Of a stretch of DNA of 64,000 nucleotides, positions 45,154 through 52,475 are shown piece by piece. The DNA is taken from positions 62,001 to 126,000 of the forward strand of contig NZ_ABCQ01000009.1 in assembly GCF_000170855.1 (NCBI RefSeq). Reading direction: 5' to 3'. Each line of letters begins with the position of its first letter. Position 1 is the first letter of the stretch. Source of the DNA: Moritella sp. PE36. Lineage in GTDB: Bacteria > Pseudomonadota > Gammaproteobacteria > Enterobacterales > Moritellaceae. The position numbers were made by a program, and so were the translations under genes. The notes below the pieces were generated by a model. It was given only the letters and a program-made list of their open reading frames with translations. It had not been told where the DNA came from and did no database searches.

Positions 45154-47325
45154 TTACGGACCTATTTTATTCTTATTCCTGAGCGATAACATAGTTTCAA
45201 TAAATTTAATTCTATCAGTTACCTTTTCCACGTATTGCTCATATACAAGTGGTATATTGTCATGAAATTTCATGTAAATGTTCAATGCTTCATGGTATTT
45301 ATCTAGAGCTTCAGCTAGTTTGTCTTCGTTTTCTAGCAAAAGCGCTATGTTGCTTAGTGTAGTAGCCACATCCGGTAAATATGCTTGTGGGTTCGATTTA
45401 GCAAGTTGACGTCTGATATACAGCGCCTCCTGATAGTTTTTTCTTGCTCCATCTAACATGTTTTCATCTACAAAATGATTAGCCAAATTATTAAGTGTGA
45501 TAGCTAAGTATGGCAAAAAAGTTCCTGGATTTGAATCGTTCAGCTGACGGTATATTCTCAATGCTTCTTGACACTTTTCTCTAGCTTCAGTCTTCTCATT
45601 TATTCTAGTAAATAAACGCGCAAGATTAATGAGAGTTACAGCTAGATCTGGCAAATAAGTATTGGGATTAGATTCAACCATTTTACGCTGTATGCTTAAA
45701 GCCTCTTGATACATTTTTTTGGATTCTATCAATAAATTCATTTTTAAGAATAAATTCGCCTGATTATTCAGTAAGACAGCTAATTCCGATAAATAAGCAC
45801 TTGGGTTTAACTTTGCCAACCTACGCCTAATAATTAGCGCCTCATGATATTGATCTCTGGCATCAACTAACGCGTTCTCTATCGATGATAAATTAGCAAG
45901 ATCGTTAAGCGTTGTCGCTACACCGGGTAAGTAAACTTGTAAATTCGATTCAGCTAGCTGGCGCCGGATAACTAACACTTCATGAAATTTATTTCGCGCT
46001 TCATCTAAGGCGTTTACTTTAACCAGCTGATTTGCATAATTATTAAGTGTTTTTGCCATGTCAGGTAAATACACTTGTGGATTAGATTCGACTAATTCCC
46101 TCTGGATAACCAGCGCCTCTAGAAATATTTCTCTTGCCTCAGATAGCATATTAGATCTGTAGAGAAAATACGCAAAGTTATTCAGAGTGATTGCTAAACT
46201 GGACTGATATATCTGTGGGGCCAAACAGGTTAGTTCACGTTTAATATTCAGCGCTTCACGGTATGCTTCATAAGCCTTTGTCTCTGAATATTCTTTTGCA
46301 AGCAAGTTTGCTAGGTTAGTCAGTGAAACAGCCAATACAGGCAAATAAATTTGCGAATTTAATTGAGCTAACTGACGCTGAATATCTATAGCTTCTTGAT
46401 ATAATTCTTTAGCTTCTGGGTGCTCATTCTGACTATTTAGCAAGATTGCTATATTGATAAGTATTATTGATAAATTAGACAAGTGTCCATGGGCATTAGA
46501 CTTAGCTAACTGGCGTAGAATAACTAATGCCTCTTGATATTGACTCTTAGCTTCAAACAGTGAATTTTCATCGGCATACAAATTAGCTAAGTTGTTTAAC
46601 ACACCAGATACTCCAGTCATATCAAATAGTTGTCTATATTGAGTCAGAGCTTCTTGATAAAGACTTTTAGCTTCAGTAAATAAGTTATGTTCATACAAAA
46701 AACTAGCAAACCTATATTTGTGCTCAGGTGAGTTGGATGAAACTAACGATTTTCTATAAAAATTGATTGTTTGTGGAATACGCAGGTCATTTAAACTAAA
46801 GTTTGTAGCAGTTAACTTGGCCTTTAAGGAAAATTCTTCAGCATTAACCTCTAGTTTTACTTGTGTCTTTTTTACTAACTCCAAAGCATTACTTTTTAGT
46901 TGTAACAAAGACATCTGTTCAGAGTTTAAACTATCAGCATTTAGAGCTTCTCTGGCAGAATTTAAGTCTCCATTATTAAAGAATTCTTTAGCATATTTCA
47001 ATCGTTCAGAATCATTATGGGATTCCGAATTCTTAATTAACTGGTATAATGAAATTATTTCATTCTCAAACTGTACTAGTTGATCTTCACACTGAATTAC
47101 AGCTTGAGTTGCACAGTTAAGATCGTTACTGAAGTCATTATCTTCGGGGTATTTATTGTATCTAATCTCGCATTTTTGTCGATTAGTGATTGATTCTTCA
47201 AGCTCGCCTTTAAGACGTTTGTAATCAGGTGTATTATAAAAATTCTGGATTATGCTGTTTCCACTACCGACAATTACGCAACCTTCCGCATCAATATCCC
47301 CAACACTAAAGCTAGATTCACTCAC
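45154..47325 (-). CDS. Large tetratricopeptide-repeat protein
   Basis: A 723-aa protein. The N-terminus has a short beta motif GDIDAEGCVIVGSGNSIIQ, then a helical linker (about 45-190). About eleven TPR units of ~48 residues fill ~195-680 (model unit: EALxIxRxLAxxNPxxYLPxLAxTLNNLANL). No enzymatic domain is visible. The repeat type resembles sensor parts of NTPase-TPR conflict proteins. It overlaps the upstream 102-aa gene by four bases (ATGA). Probably the sensor or scaffold half of a two-gene unit. Confidence 0.8.
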   Translation of the reverse strand: MSESSFSVGDIDAEGCVIVGSGNSIIQNFYNTPDYKRLKGELEESITNRQKCEIRYNKYPEDNDFSNDLNCATQAVIQCEDQLVQFENEIISLYQLIKNSESHNDSERLKYAKEFFNNGDLNSAREALNADSLNSEQMSLLQLKSNALELVKKTQVKLEVNAEEFSLKAKLTATNFSLNDLRIPQTINFYRKSLVSSNSPEHKYRFASFLYEHNLFTEAKSLYQEALTQYRQLFDMTGVSGVLNNLANLYADENSLFEAKSQYQEALVILRQLAKSNAHGHLSNLSIILINIAILLNSQNEHPEAKELYQEAIDIQRQLAQLNSQIYLPVLAVSLTNLANLLAKEYSETKAYEAYREALNIKRELTCLAPQIYQSSLAITLNNFAYFLYRSNMLSEAREIFLEALVIQRELVESNPQVYLPDMAKTLNNYANQLVKVNALDEARNKFHEVLVIRRQLAESNLQVYLPGVATTLNDLANLSSIENALVDARDQYHEALIIRRRLAKLNPSAYLSELAVLLNNQANLFLKMNLLIESKKMYQEALSIQRKMVESNPNTYLPDLAVTLINLARLFTRINEKTEAREKCQEALRIYRQLNDSNPGTFLPYLAITLNNLANHFVDENMLDGARKNYQEALYIRRQLAKSNPQAYLPDVATTLSNIALLLENEDKLAEALDKYHEALNIYMKFHDNIPLVYEQYVEKVTDRIKFIETMLSLRNKNKIGP

Positions 47326-47630
47326 TTAGAGCTACCTATTATGTTGTGGTTTCCCACAATGACTGTACCACTAGCTTCGATATTACCTGTAGTGATTTGA
47401 GTCACTTCTATAGACGAAATCCCTTGGACCATATGTGAAATTTCTTCTTTAATTTGCTCATTTGTCTCCAAAACCGCAAGTAAAGAAGCGTCAAACAATT
47501 CTTTTTTATCGTTATCTTTGAATGCTTCCAATCTTGGGAAAACGGCGCCTAAAGTAGTTTTAAGTGCATCATAGTATACTCCTCCACTTATAGCTCCCCA
47601 GGAAAATTCAATGAGTTGGTTCAAATCCAT
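47322..47630 (-). CDS. Small partner of the TPR protein, sharing its N-terminal beta motif
   Basis: A 102-aa protein: a helical first half (about 1-75) and a C-terminal beta motif ITTGNIEASGTVIVGNHNII. This is closely similar to the motif that opens the TPR protein (GDIDAEGCVIVGSGNSII). Matching small domains at the ends of conflict-system proteins are known to join effectors to sensors, so a homotypic docking is likely. The helical half could be the effector or an adaptor. Nothing catalytic is seen. Confidence 0.65.
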   Translation of the reverse strand: MDLNQLIEFSWGAISGGVYYDALKTTLGAVFPRLEAFKDNDKKELFDASLLAVLETNEQIKEEISHMVQGISSIEVTQITTGNIEASGTVIVGNHNIIGSSK

Positions 47631-47827
47631 GCTTAACTCCTAGTAACGTAATTTAAATAATAGGTAATACCCACCTAAATCGTCAGAGCATTTTATATTA
47701 CAGTATTTCGGTTGAACATTAGAATAATTTAATTCTGTACATAAGAAGAATATAGCGCATAACCTTTACTGAAAGTTGTTGTAATTCAGTAAAATAATCC
47801 ACAAATTTGTAAATACCTAAGAGGTCT

Positions 47828-48073
47828 ATGGCATCTTTGTGTTATGTGGAACTTAGTTTAAAGTTTACTTATAGTTACGCTAGCATGACCAGTGTCAGGG
47901 TAATAAACAAACACCTAGGAAATTCCAAAGTTAGTAGTGTTATCGTTGATATTAATTTGATTAATTCGTTGAATCACATCAAGGGGTATTATCCTGACGA
48001 AAAGTTAACTAATGCCGATGTAATTAAATTAACTGTTGAAGCATTGCATAAGGAACTAGCTTGCTTGAAATGA
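47828..48073 (+). CDS. Hypothetical 81-aa protein
   Basis: An open frame with a helix-rich C-terminus (TNADVIKLTVEALHKELA) that could be a ribbon-helix-helix-like end. It has weak support: start without a clear ribosome-binding site and no recognisable family. Opposite strand to the TPR pair. Might be a regulator or chance. Confidence 0.35.
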   Translation: MASLCYVELSLKFTYSYASMTSVRVINKHLGNSKVSSVIVDINLINSLNHIKGYYPDEKLTNADVIKLTVEALHKELACLK

Positions 48074-48663
48074 TATTTTCGGGGCGTAATTAGTTCAATA
48101 GATTTAACGTAGCGAACCACTACTAGATACTGATCTTACATCACATACTTTATGCACAGTGGTTAATATTAGTATTAACCGTACCCTAGAGTAGCCTTCA
48201 TGTATACGTCTACATAGATTGGTCATATCGAGTATACAGAGTAGATAGCTCGCTTATTGGATTATCGATTGCCACGCGGTTAACATCATACATGATGGAA
48301 TAATATTGACAAATACTCCCGATATAATTTTATGTCGAGCTGAAAATTTTGTCATCATTCCCATACATTCTAACGCGATTCTATCCAAAATCTTGTTATC
48401 CCTTATCTGACCTATTAATGTTTAACGGTATTTTATGAAAACTTGGTTCCGACTCTCTGATATTTCAGACAAACAAATATGTAAATACCAAAATAATCAT
48501 ATTTATTCAAATAAATGAATAAACAGGTTCATCAAGTAACTCTAGTTTTCTTAGACTTTAGTTATTATTAGTCTTTTGATAATATGAGTAATATAAAATT
48601 ATTTAAAGAAGATAGCGTTGATATCAGAACAACGATATTAACATCAGGATGATTAAACAAGGT
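48074..48663. repeat. Right part of an island repeat and gene-free island end
   Basis: From about 48,085 to 48,165 the sequence aligns with the right half of the island repeat (ttagttcaatagattt, acgtagcgaacca, tgatcttacatcaca, tatgcacagt). The micro-ORF frame VVRYVKSIEL is kept. The rest, to the junction with ytoQ at 48,711, is AT-rich and I recognise nothing in it. Confidence 0.6.
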
Positions 48664-48711
48664 TTATAATTGATAACTTATAGGATTCAATGAAGGTATT
48701 AGGGAAATTGA

Positions 48712-48897
48712 TGATTTATGATCACGCCAAAATGAAGTGGTTTCTTCACCCAAACAATCACCAGCAGCATCACTTGCGTCATGGTTCGTTATCGCAGACG
48801 TAAATTGAATATCTAACCCTTTCTGCTCGCAACCACTGATAATTTGTTCGCGCCAATCACTGTGAATTTCACCTGATAAATAAACAACGTATTTCAT
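48712..48897 (-). pseudogene. ytoQ: YtoQ, N-terminal half (gene split by the genomic island)
   Basis: Starts MKYVVYLSGEIHSDWREQII and runs to FWRDHKS, in register with the first half of YtoQ. It then changes to unrelated island-encoded residues until a stop at 48,664. The second half is at 20,593-20,844. The gene keeps its promoter and start but can only yield a truncated protein of ~77 residues. Confidence 0.9.
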
Positions 48898-48913
48898 AAG
48901 TCATACCTACTTA

Positions 48914-48966
48914 TATTGAATGTAACTGTATTGAATGTAACTGTATTGAATGTAATTATATTGAAA
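48914..48966. repeat. 15-bp tandem repeat (tattgaatgtaactg, about 3.5 copies)
   Basis: Three full units (the third with changes) and a partial one lie directly upstream of the ytoQ start, in its promoter region. Confidence 0.85.
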
Positions 48967-49069
48967 CACTAACCCCGTTAAATTGTATACAATAAAATGG
49001 CAAAGTAGACACAATGTAACAATACCTTAACAACTTAAGGCGATAAGGTAAATACCAGCCTAGATAAAC

Positions 49070-49534
49070 TCACAACCAGCGACGAACTTTTGCTTGATAA
49101 CTGATGAATTCAGGTCCAAATATTTCTGCAAGCGCTCGCTCCTCAGGTTCAATCTGAAATTGGTTCATATAAAGCACGAAACCGACAACGCCTATACTTA
49201 CCCAAGGTGATGATAAATACATAACCCATGCAGTCAAAAATAAAGCAAAGCCAACATACATAGGGTTACGTGATATGGCATAAATACCCGAACTTACTAG
49301 CGCAGTCGCTGCTTCAGGTTTTAAAGGGTTAACCGTTGTTTTAGCGCGTCGAAAAGAAACAACACCCGCAAGACAAAAAAAGATCCCTAAAGCGACTGTC
49401 GCAGCTGATAAGGTCAAACGCGCCACGGTATTCATCTCAACCGTCGGTACAACAAATGAAATAGCCCACATAGCAAACGCAAATAGTCCCGCTACAAGTG
49501 GTGGTGGTACTCTATGTTTAAGTGCTTGCATCAT
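49070..49534 (-). CDS. Isoprenylcysteine methyltransferase-like integral membrane methyltransferase
   Basis: A 154-aa protein with four or five membrane helices and the ICMT/PEMT C-terminal signature: YAISRNPMYVGFALFL, then EPEERALAEIFGPEFISYQ. SAM is bound at this C-terminal region in the family. The substrate in bacteria is unknown. Confidence 0.85.
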   Translation of the reverse strand: MMQALKHRVPPPLVAGLFAFAMWAISFVVPTVEMNTVARLTLSAATVALGIFFCLAGVVSFRRAKTTVNPLKPEAATALVSSGIYAISRNPMYVGFALFLTAWVMYLSSPWVSIGVVGFVLYMNQFQIEPEERALAEIFGPEFISYQAKVRRWL

Positions 49535-49568
49535 ACTCTCCGAGGTTATGATCTCTTGTTATATGCCA

Positions 49569-49787
49569 CTACAGTCCAGCTTGGATCATCTCTTTAATAA
49601 CAACCGCTTTAACGAAGTGATCCAATTTATGTATTTGGATCCACCAAGTCGCCGCTTCCATCAGTAACTCCGGCTTATCATTTTTGTTGGCGAAAAAGGC
49701 ATAAAATGAAAGGCCGACATTATCGCCTTTGCTGGCTATTTTTTTATTACAAACATCAATTATTTTGTTTCTTAATTCTTGTCTCAT
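49569..49787 (-). CDS. Small conserved protein (DUF6500-like)
   Basis: Seventy-two residues, starting MRQELRNKIIDVCNKKIA, with GDNVGLSFYAFFANKNDKPE in the middle. I recall this pattern as DUF6500, a family of unknown function in marine gammaproteobacteria. Soluble and helical. Confidence 0.65.
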   Translation of the reverse strand: MRQELRNKIIDVCNKKIASKGDNVGLSFYAFFANKNDKPELLMEAATWWIQIHKLDHFVKAVVIKEMIQAGL

Positions 49788-49829
49788 TATGTACTCATAT
49801 GCAGAAATGTTCTTGAATGTGGAGGGGTA

Positions 49830-50264
49830 TTATTCGGGGTTTAACTTCAAATGCATCTCGATAAGCGGATGCTCAGCAACCGACCCGGCGTCCTTAATAT
49901 AGCTAAAATCCAACGACTCATAGTAATGTTTAAGATTTTTGTGCGCATGAATTTCAATCCGATTTAAATTGAGTTCTTTCGCCTTGTTGACTAACGAGCT
50001 AATTAACGTTGTGGATAACCCCTGGCCTCTGAAATCAGACATAATAGAAACCCTAGCTAAGGTCGCATGGGTAGGACTCACGAGTGTTAGCCTTGCCGTA
50101 CCCACTAAATCGTCGCCTTGAGTCATTAAGGCATGATAAGCGCCGTCATCTAATCCGTCTGAATCCAGCTGTGAAGGTATGCCTTGTTCCGTGACGAATA
50201 CACTGTGTCTAATTTTTCTGGCTTTTCCAATAAGCTCAGGATCATTGCCAATAACTAACTTCAT
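49830..50264 (-). CDS. GNAT-family N-acetyltransferase
   Basis: A 144-aa protein: the acceptor-side helix IRHSVFVTEQGIP (ElaA/YjdJ-like), the acetyl-CoA loop SDFRGQGLSTTLISSLVNKA and the end HYYESLDFSYI. Substrate unknown. Part of a run of small stress/metabolism genes. Confidence 0.85.
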   Translation of the reverse strand: MKLVIGNDPELIGKARKIRHSVFVTEQGIPSQLDSDGLDDGAYHALMTQGDDLVGTARLTLVSPTHATLARVSIMSDFRGQGLSTTLISSLVNKAKELNLNRIEIHAHKNLKHYYESLDFSYIKDAGSVAEHPLIEMHLKLNPE

Positions 50265-50316
50265 GATATTCCCTCATCAGATAACAATTTTTGTTTTAAT
50301 TCTAAGAGTTACTTCT

Positions 50317-50685
50317 CTAAGGTTTACAATGGAAGTTTAATTTATTGCCATCTAAATCTCTGAAATAAGCACAATAAAACCCACCTGAGCGCACGCCAGG
50401 GTCGCCCTCATTTTGTCCACCTAAAGCTAATGCTTTTTTATGCAGCTTATCGACGTCCTCAACCGAAGAAGCAGCTAAAGCGACCATGGTGCCATTACCA
50501 TAACTCGCATCTTCACCATCGAAGGGCGTTCCTATTGCCAGTACCGGTTTTTCGTCACCAAAACTCCACGCTAGAAATGTTTTCGAATCGGCTACTTTTT
50601 TAGCCCCCATCATATCCATTAAAGAGCTGTAAAAATAACGCGAAACGTCGATATTTTGTGATCCTAACATTACATATCCAATCAT
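50317..50685 (-). CDS. VOC family protein
   Basis: A 122-aa protein with two betaalphabeta-type modules (GYVMLGSQNIDVSRYFYSSLM; GFYCAYFRDLDGNKLNFH). The end carries the usual Glu/His-type metal-site region. Glyoxalase or resistance-type activity is unspecified. Confidence 0.85.
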   Translation of the reverse strand: MIGYVMLGSQNIDVSRYFYSSLMDMMGAKKVADSKTFLAWSFGDEKPVLAIGTPFDGEDASYGNGTMVALAASSVEDVDKLHKKALALGGQNEGDPGVRSGGFYCAYFRDLDGNKLNFHCKP

Positions 50686-50720
50686 TTATATTCTCCTATA
50701 CGGAATTGAATTCATATTTA

Positions 50721-51038
50721 TTATATACCGTAATCTCGTTCTACTTTTGAAATACGAACCTTGAAAGAATCATACCAAGACTTACGACCAATTTTTTGAG
50801 CGGTTAAGTGCTCAGTGTTCGCTTTCCAATTTTTAATTGACTCGAGATCCGCCCAGTAAGAAACGGTTATCCCAACATTTTCTCTTGCTGATTCAATGCC
50901 CAAAAATCCAGATTGCTGATCTGCTAATTCAACCATCCTATTGGCCATGTCATCATAACCATTATCACCGTCTGTACGTGTAGACGTGAAAATAACAGCA
51001 AAATAGGGTGGTTTAGGTGTATTGGCGATAACTGACAT
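50721..51038 (-). CDS. Antibiotic-biosynthesis-monooxygenase (ABM) domain protein
   Basis: A 105-aa dimeric ferredoxin-like-fold protein (YFAVIFTSTRTDGDNGYDDM; SGFLGIESARENVGITVSYW; KNWKANTEHLTAQ). Family members act on small quinone-like or haem substrates; here it is unassigned. Confidence 0.8.
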   Translation of the reverse strand: MSVIANTPKPPYFAVIFTSTRTDGDNGYDDMANRMVELADQQSGFLGIESARENVGITVSYWADLESIKNWKANTEHLTAQKIGRKSWYDSFKVRISKVERDYGI

Positions 51039-51134
51039 TTTTACTCCTAAGTATCAAATTTTGTAAACAACAGAGGCAACGAATCGTGGCACTGAAGCGC
51101 AGATTTTTACTGCTGATTGCTATGCGTTTTATAT

Positions 51135-51764
51135 TTATTGGCTTTCCACTGAAGCCATTTTTACCCCAGCGAAAATTAACATACAGCCAGCAGACCGATT
51201 TATCAGTTTCGTTATGATGGGTTTTATCCCAACACTAATTGATTTGAACCCCAAATACCCGTATAGCGAATAACAAAAAAGATCTATAAAAATAGTGATT
51301 AAACACAATATGGCTAATTGAGGGATAATTGGATGAGATATATCAATAAACTGTGGCAGCAATGCTGAAAAATACAACAGTGCTTTTGGGTTCGATATTT
51401 CTAAAATAAAACCTTTCAAAAATACTTTATACCAACTGCCTTTCTCATTGTTTGACTTGTTAATCCTTAAAGGGCCTGCATCACTAAAGATTGCACTGAA
51501 CCCAAGGTACAAAAGGTATGCAACACCTACCCATTTAATTACCGTGAATAAACTGTGTGACGCGATTAGGAGTCCTGCAATACCTGTAGCAGACAAGACG
51601 AAAAATACAACGTTTGCTGTCGCAATACCTAATATCACCCAAACAGAACTCTTAAATCCATTGGACGCGGACTCAGCTGTGACAGCAATTGCAGCAGGTC
51701 CCGGTGAAAGTACCACGACAAAAGTCGCGGCGAGAAAAAGCATCAATGTATCTAACGGGATCAT
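51135..51764 (-). CDS. LysE/RhtB-family amino-acid exporter
   Basis: A 209-aa protein with six membrane helices and the LysE signature VVLSPGPAAIAVTAESAS, then KWVGVAYLLYLGF and SNPKALLYFSALLPQFI. Start at the ATG five bases after AGGAGG; the longer frame adds nine residues without a site. Exports an amino acid or related compound. This copy is intact, unlike the one at 7.6 kb. Confidence 0.88.
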   Translation of the reverse strand: MIPLDTLMLFLAATFVVVLSPGPAAIAVTAESASNGFKSSVWVILGIATANVVFFVLSATGIAGLLIASHSLFTVIKWVGVAYLLYLGFSAIFSDAGPLRINKSNNEKGSWYKVFLKGFILEISNPKALLYFSALLPQFIDISHPIIPQLAILCLITIFIDLFCYSLYGYLGFKSISVGIKPIITKLINRSAGCMLIFAGVKMASVESQ

Positions 51765-51888
51765 GTGAACCTCCTGAATTAATGTATTCACAATACATTA
51801 ACAACTTAAGGGTGCGAGGTAAACGGTGGCTACCATTAAAGGTTGGACGAGCAGCGAGATAGTTATTCTAATACGTATATTATAAACG

Positions 51889-52371
51889 TTAACTCACTAT
51901 TTTCTTTGACATATTATAGCCACTAATAACAAAGCCAACGTCTTGATATAACTTTAAAGCACGCTGATTTTGATACGCTACTCTTAACTTTATTTGTTCA
52001 ATGCCAATCGCTTGCAGTTGAGATTCAAGGGCTTTAATAGCTAATTTCCCATACCCGTTATTACGCTGATTCGAGAAAATGAAAAAGTCATAAATAAACG
52101 TCGATTTATCGCTGACCTTAACTGAATGCCATAGATAACCGACAACTTCTGATTCCGAGCCTGATTCTGATTTAAGTTCAAGACACAGTAAATCATGTTC
52201 ATTAGTTTCCAATCCATTAGGGAAGCTACGAATCAAATCTTGCTCGGCTAATTCGATAGCCCTGTCCATTGTATGACCGTAGTTCTCAGCTATTTCACGA
52301 CTATAATCATCAATGAAATAATCACAATAAGCGGGATATTCCACTAATGTCATAGGTCTAAGTTGAATCAT
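51889..52371 (-). CDS. GNAT-family N-acetyltransferase
   Basis: A 160-aa protein with the acetyl-CoA loop NQRNNGYGKLAIKALE and the terminal NQRALKLYQDVGFVISGYNM segment typical of GNAT enzymes. Starts MIQLRPMTLVEYPAYCDYF. Acceptor unknown. Confidence 0.85.
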   Translation of the reverse strand: MIQLRPMTLVEYPAYCDYFIDDYSREIAENYGHTMDRAIELAEQDLIRSFPNGLETNEHDLLCLELKSESGSESEVVGYLWHSVKVSDKSTFIYDFFIFSNQRNNGYGKLAIKALESQLQAIGIEQIKLRVAYQNQRALKLYQDVGFVISGYNMSKKIVS

Positions 52372-52475
52372 GGTTAATCCTTTAAATAAATCGATTTAAA
52401 AACGATAAAATCAATCTGGCAGCTTTCGCCACCGGATTAATTTTATTTTTATAACTGAAAGCAATAAAACTTAAA

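Larger units (their letters stand above)
20845..48711. mobile_element. Genomic island inserted in ytoQ, Gamma-Mobile-Trio-like, with defence-type cargo
   Basis: The limits are set by loss and return of YtoQ homology. The recombination module sits at the left edge and the cargo fills the rest. Nearly all cargo genes lie on the minus strand with long AT-rich gaps, unlike the compact flanks. The extreme ends share only a short inverted similarity around TTTCCC (left near 20,851, right near 48,702 on the other strand). No clear direct repeat is visible, so the exact crossover bases stay open. Similarity to GMT islands (Vibrio) is from memory of that family and is inference. Confidence 0.85.

Noticed and set aside
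30000-48600. An integron integrase for the attC-like sites
   Set aside because: Searched both strands of the island; the only recombinases are the 20.9-27.7 kb set, and none looks like IntI.
20845-48711. CRISPR array
   Set aside because: Island repeats are too long, too few and unevenly spaced, and no cas gene is visible.
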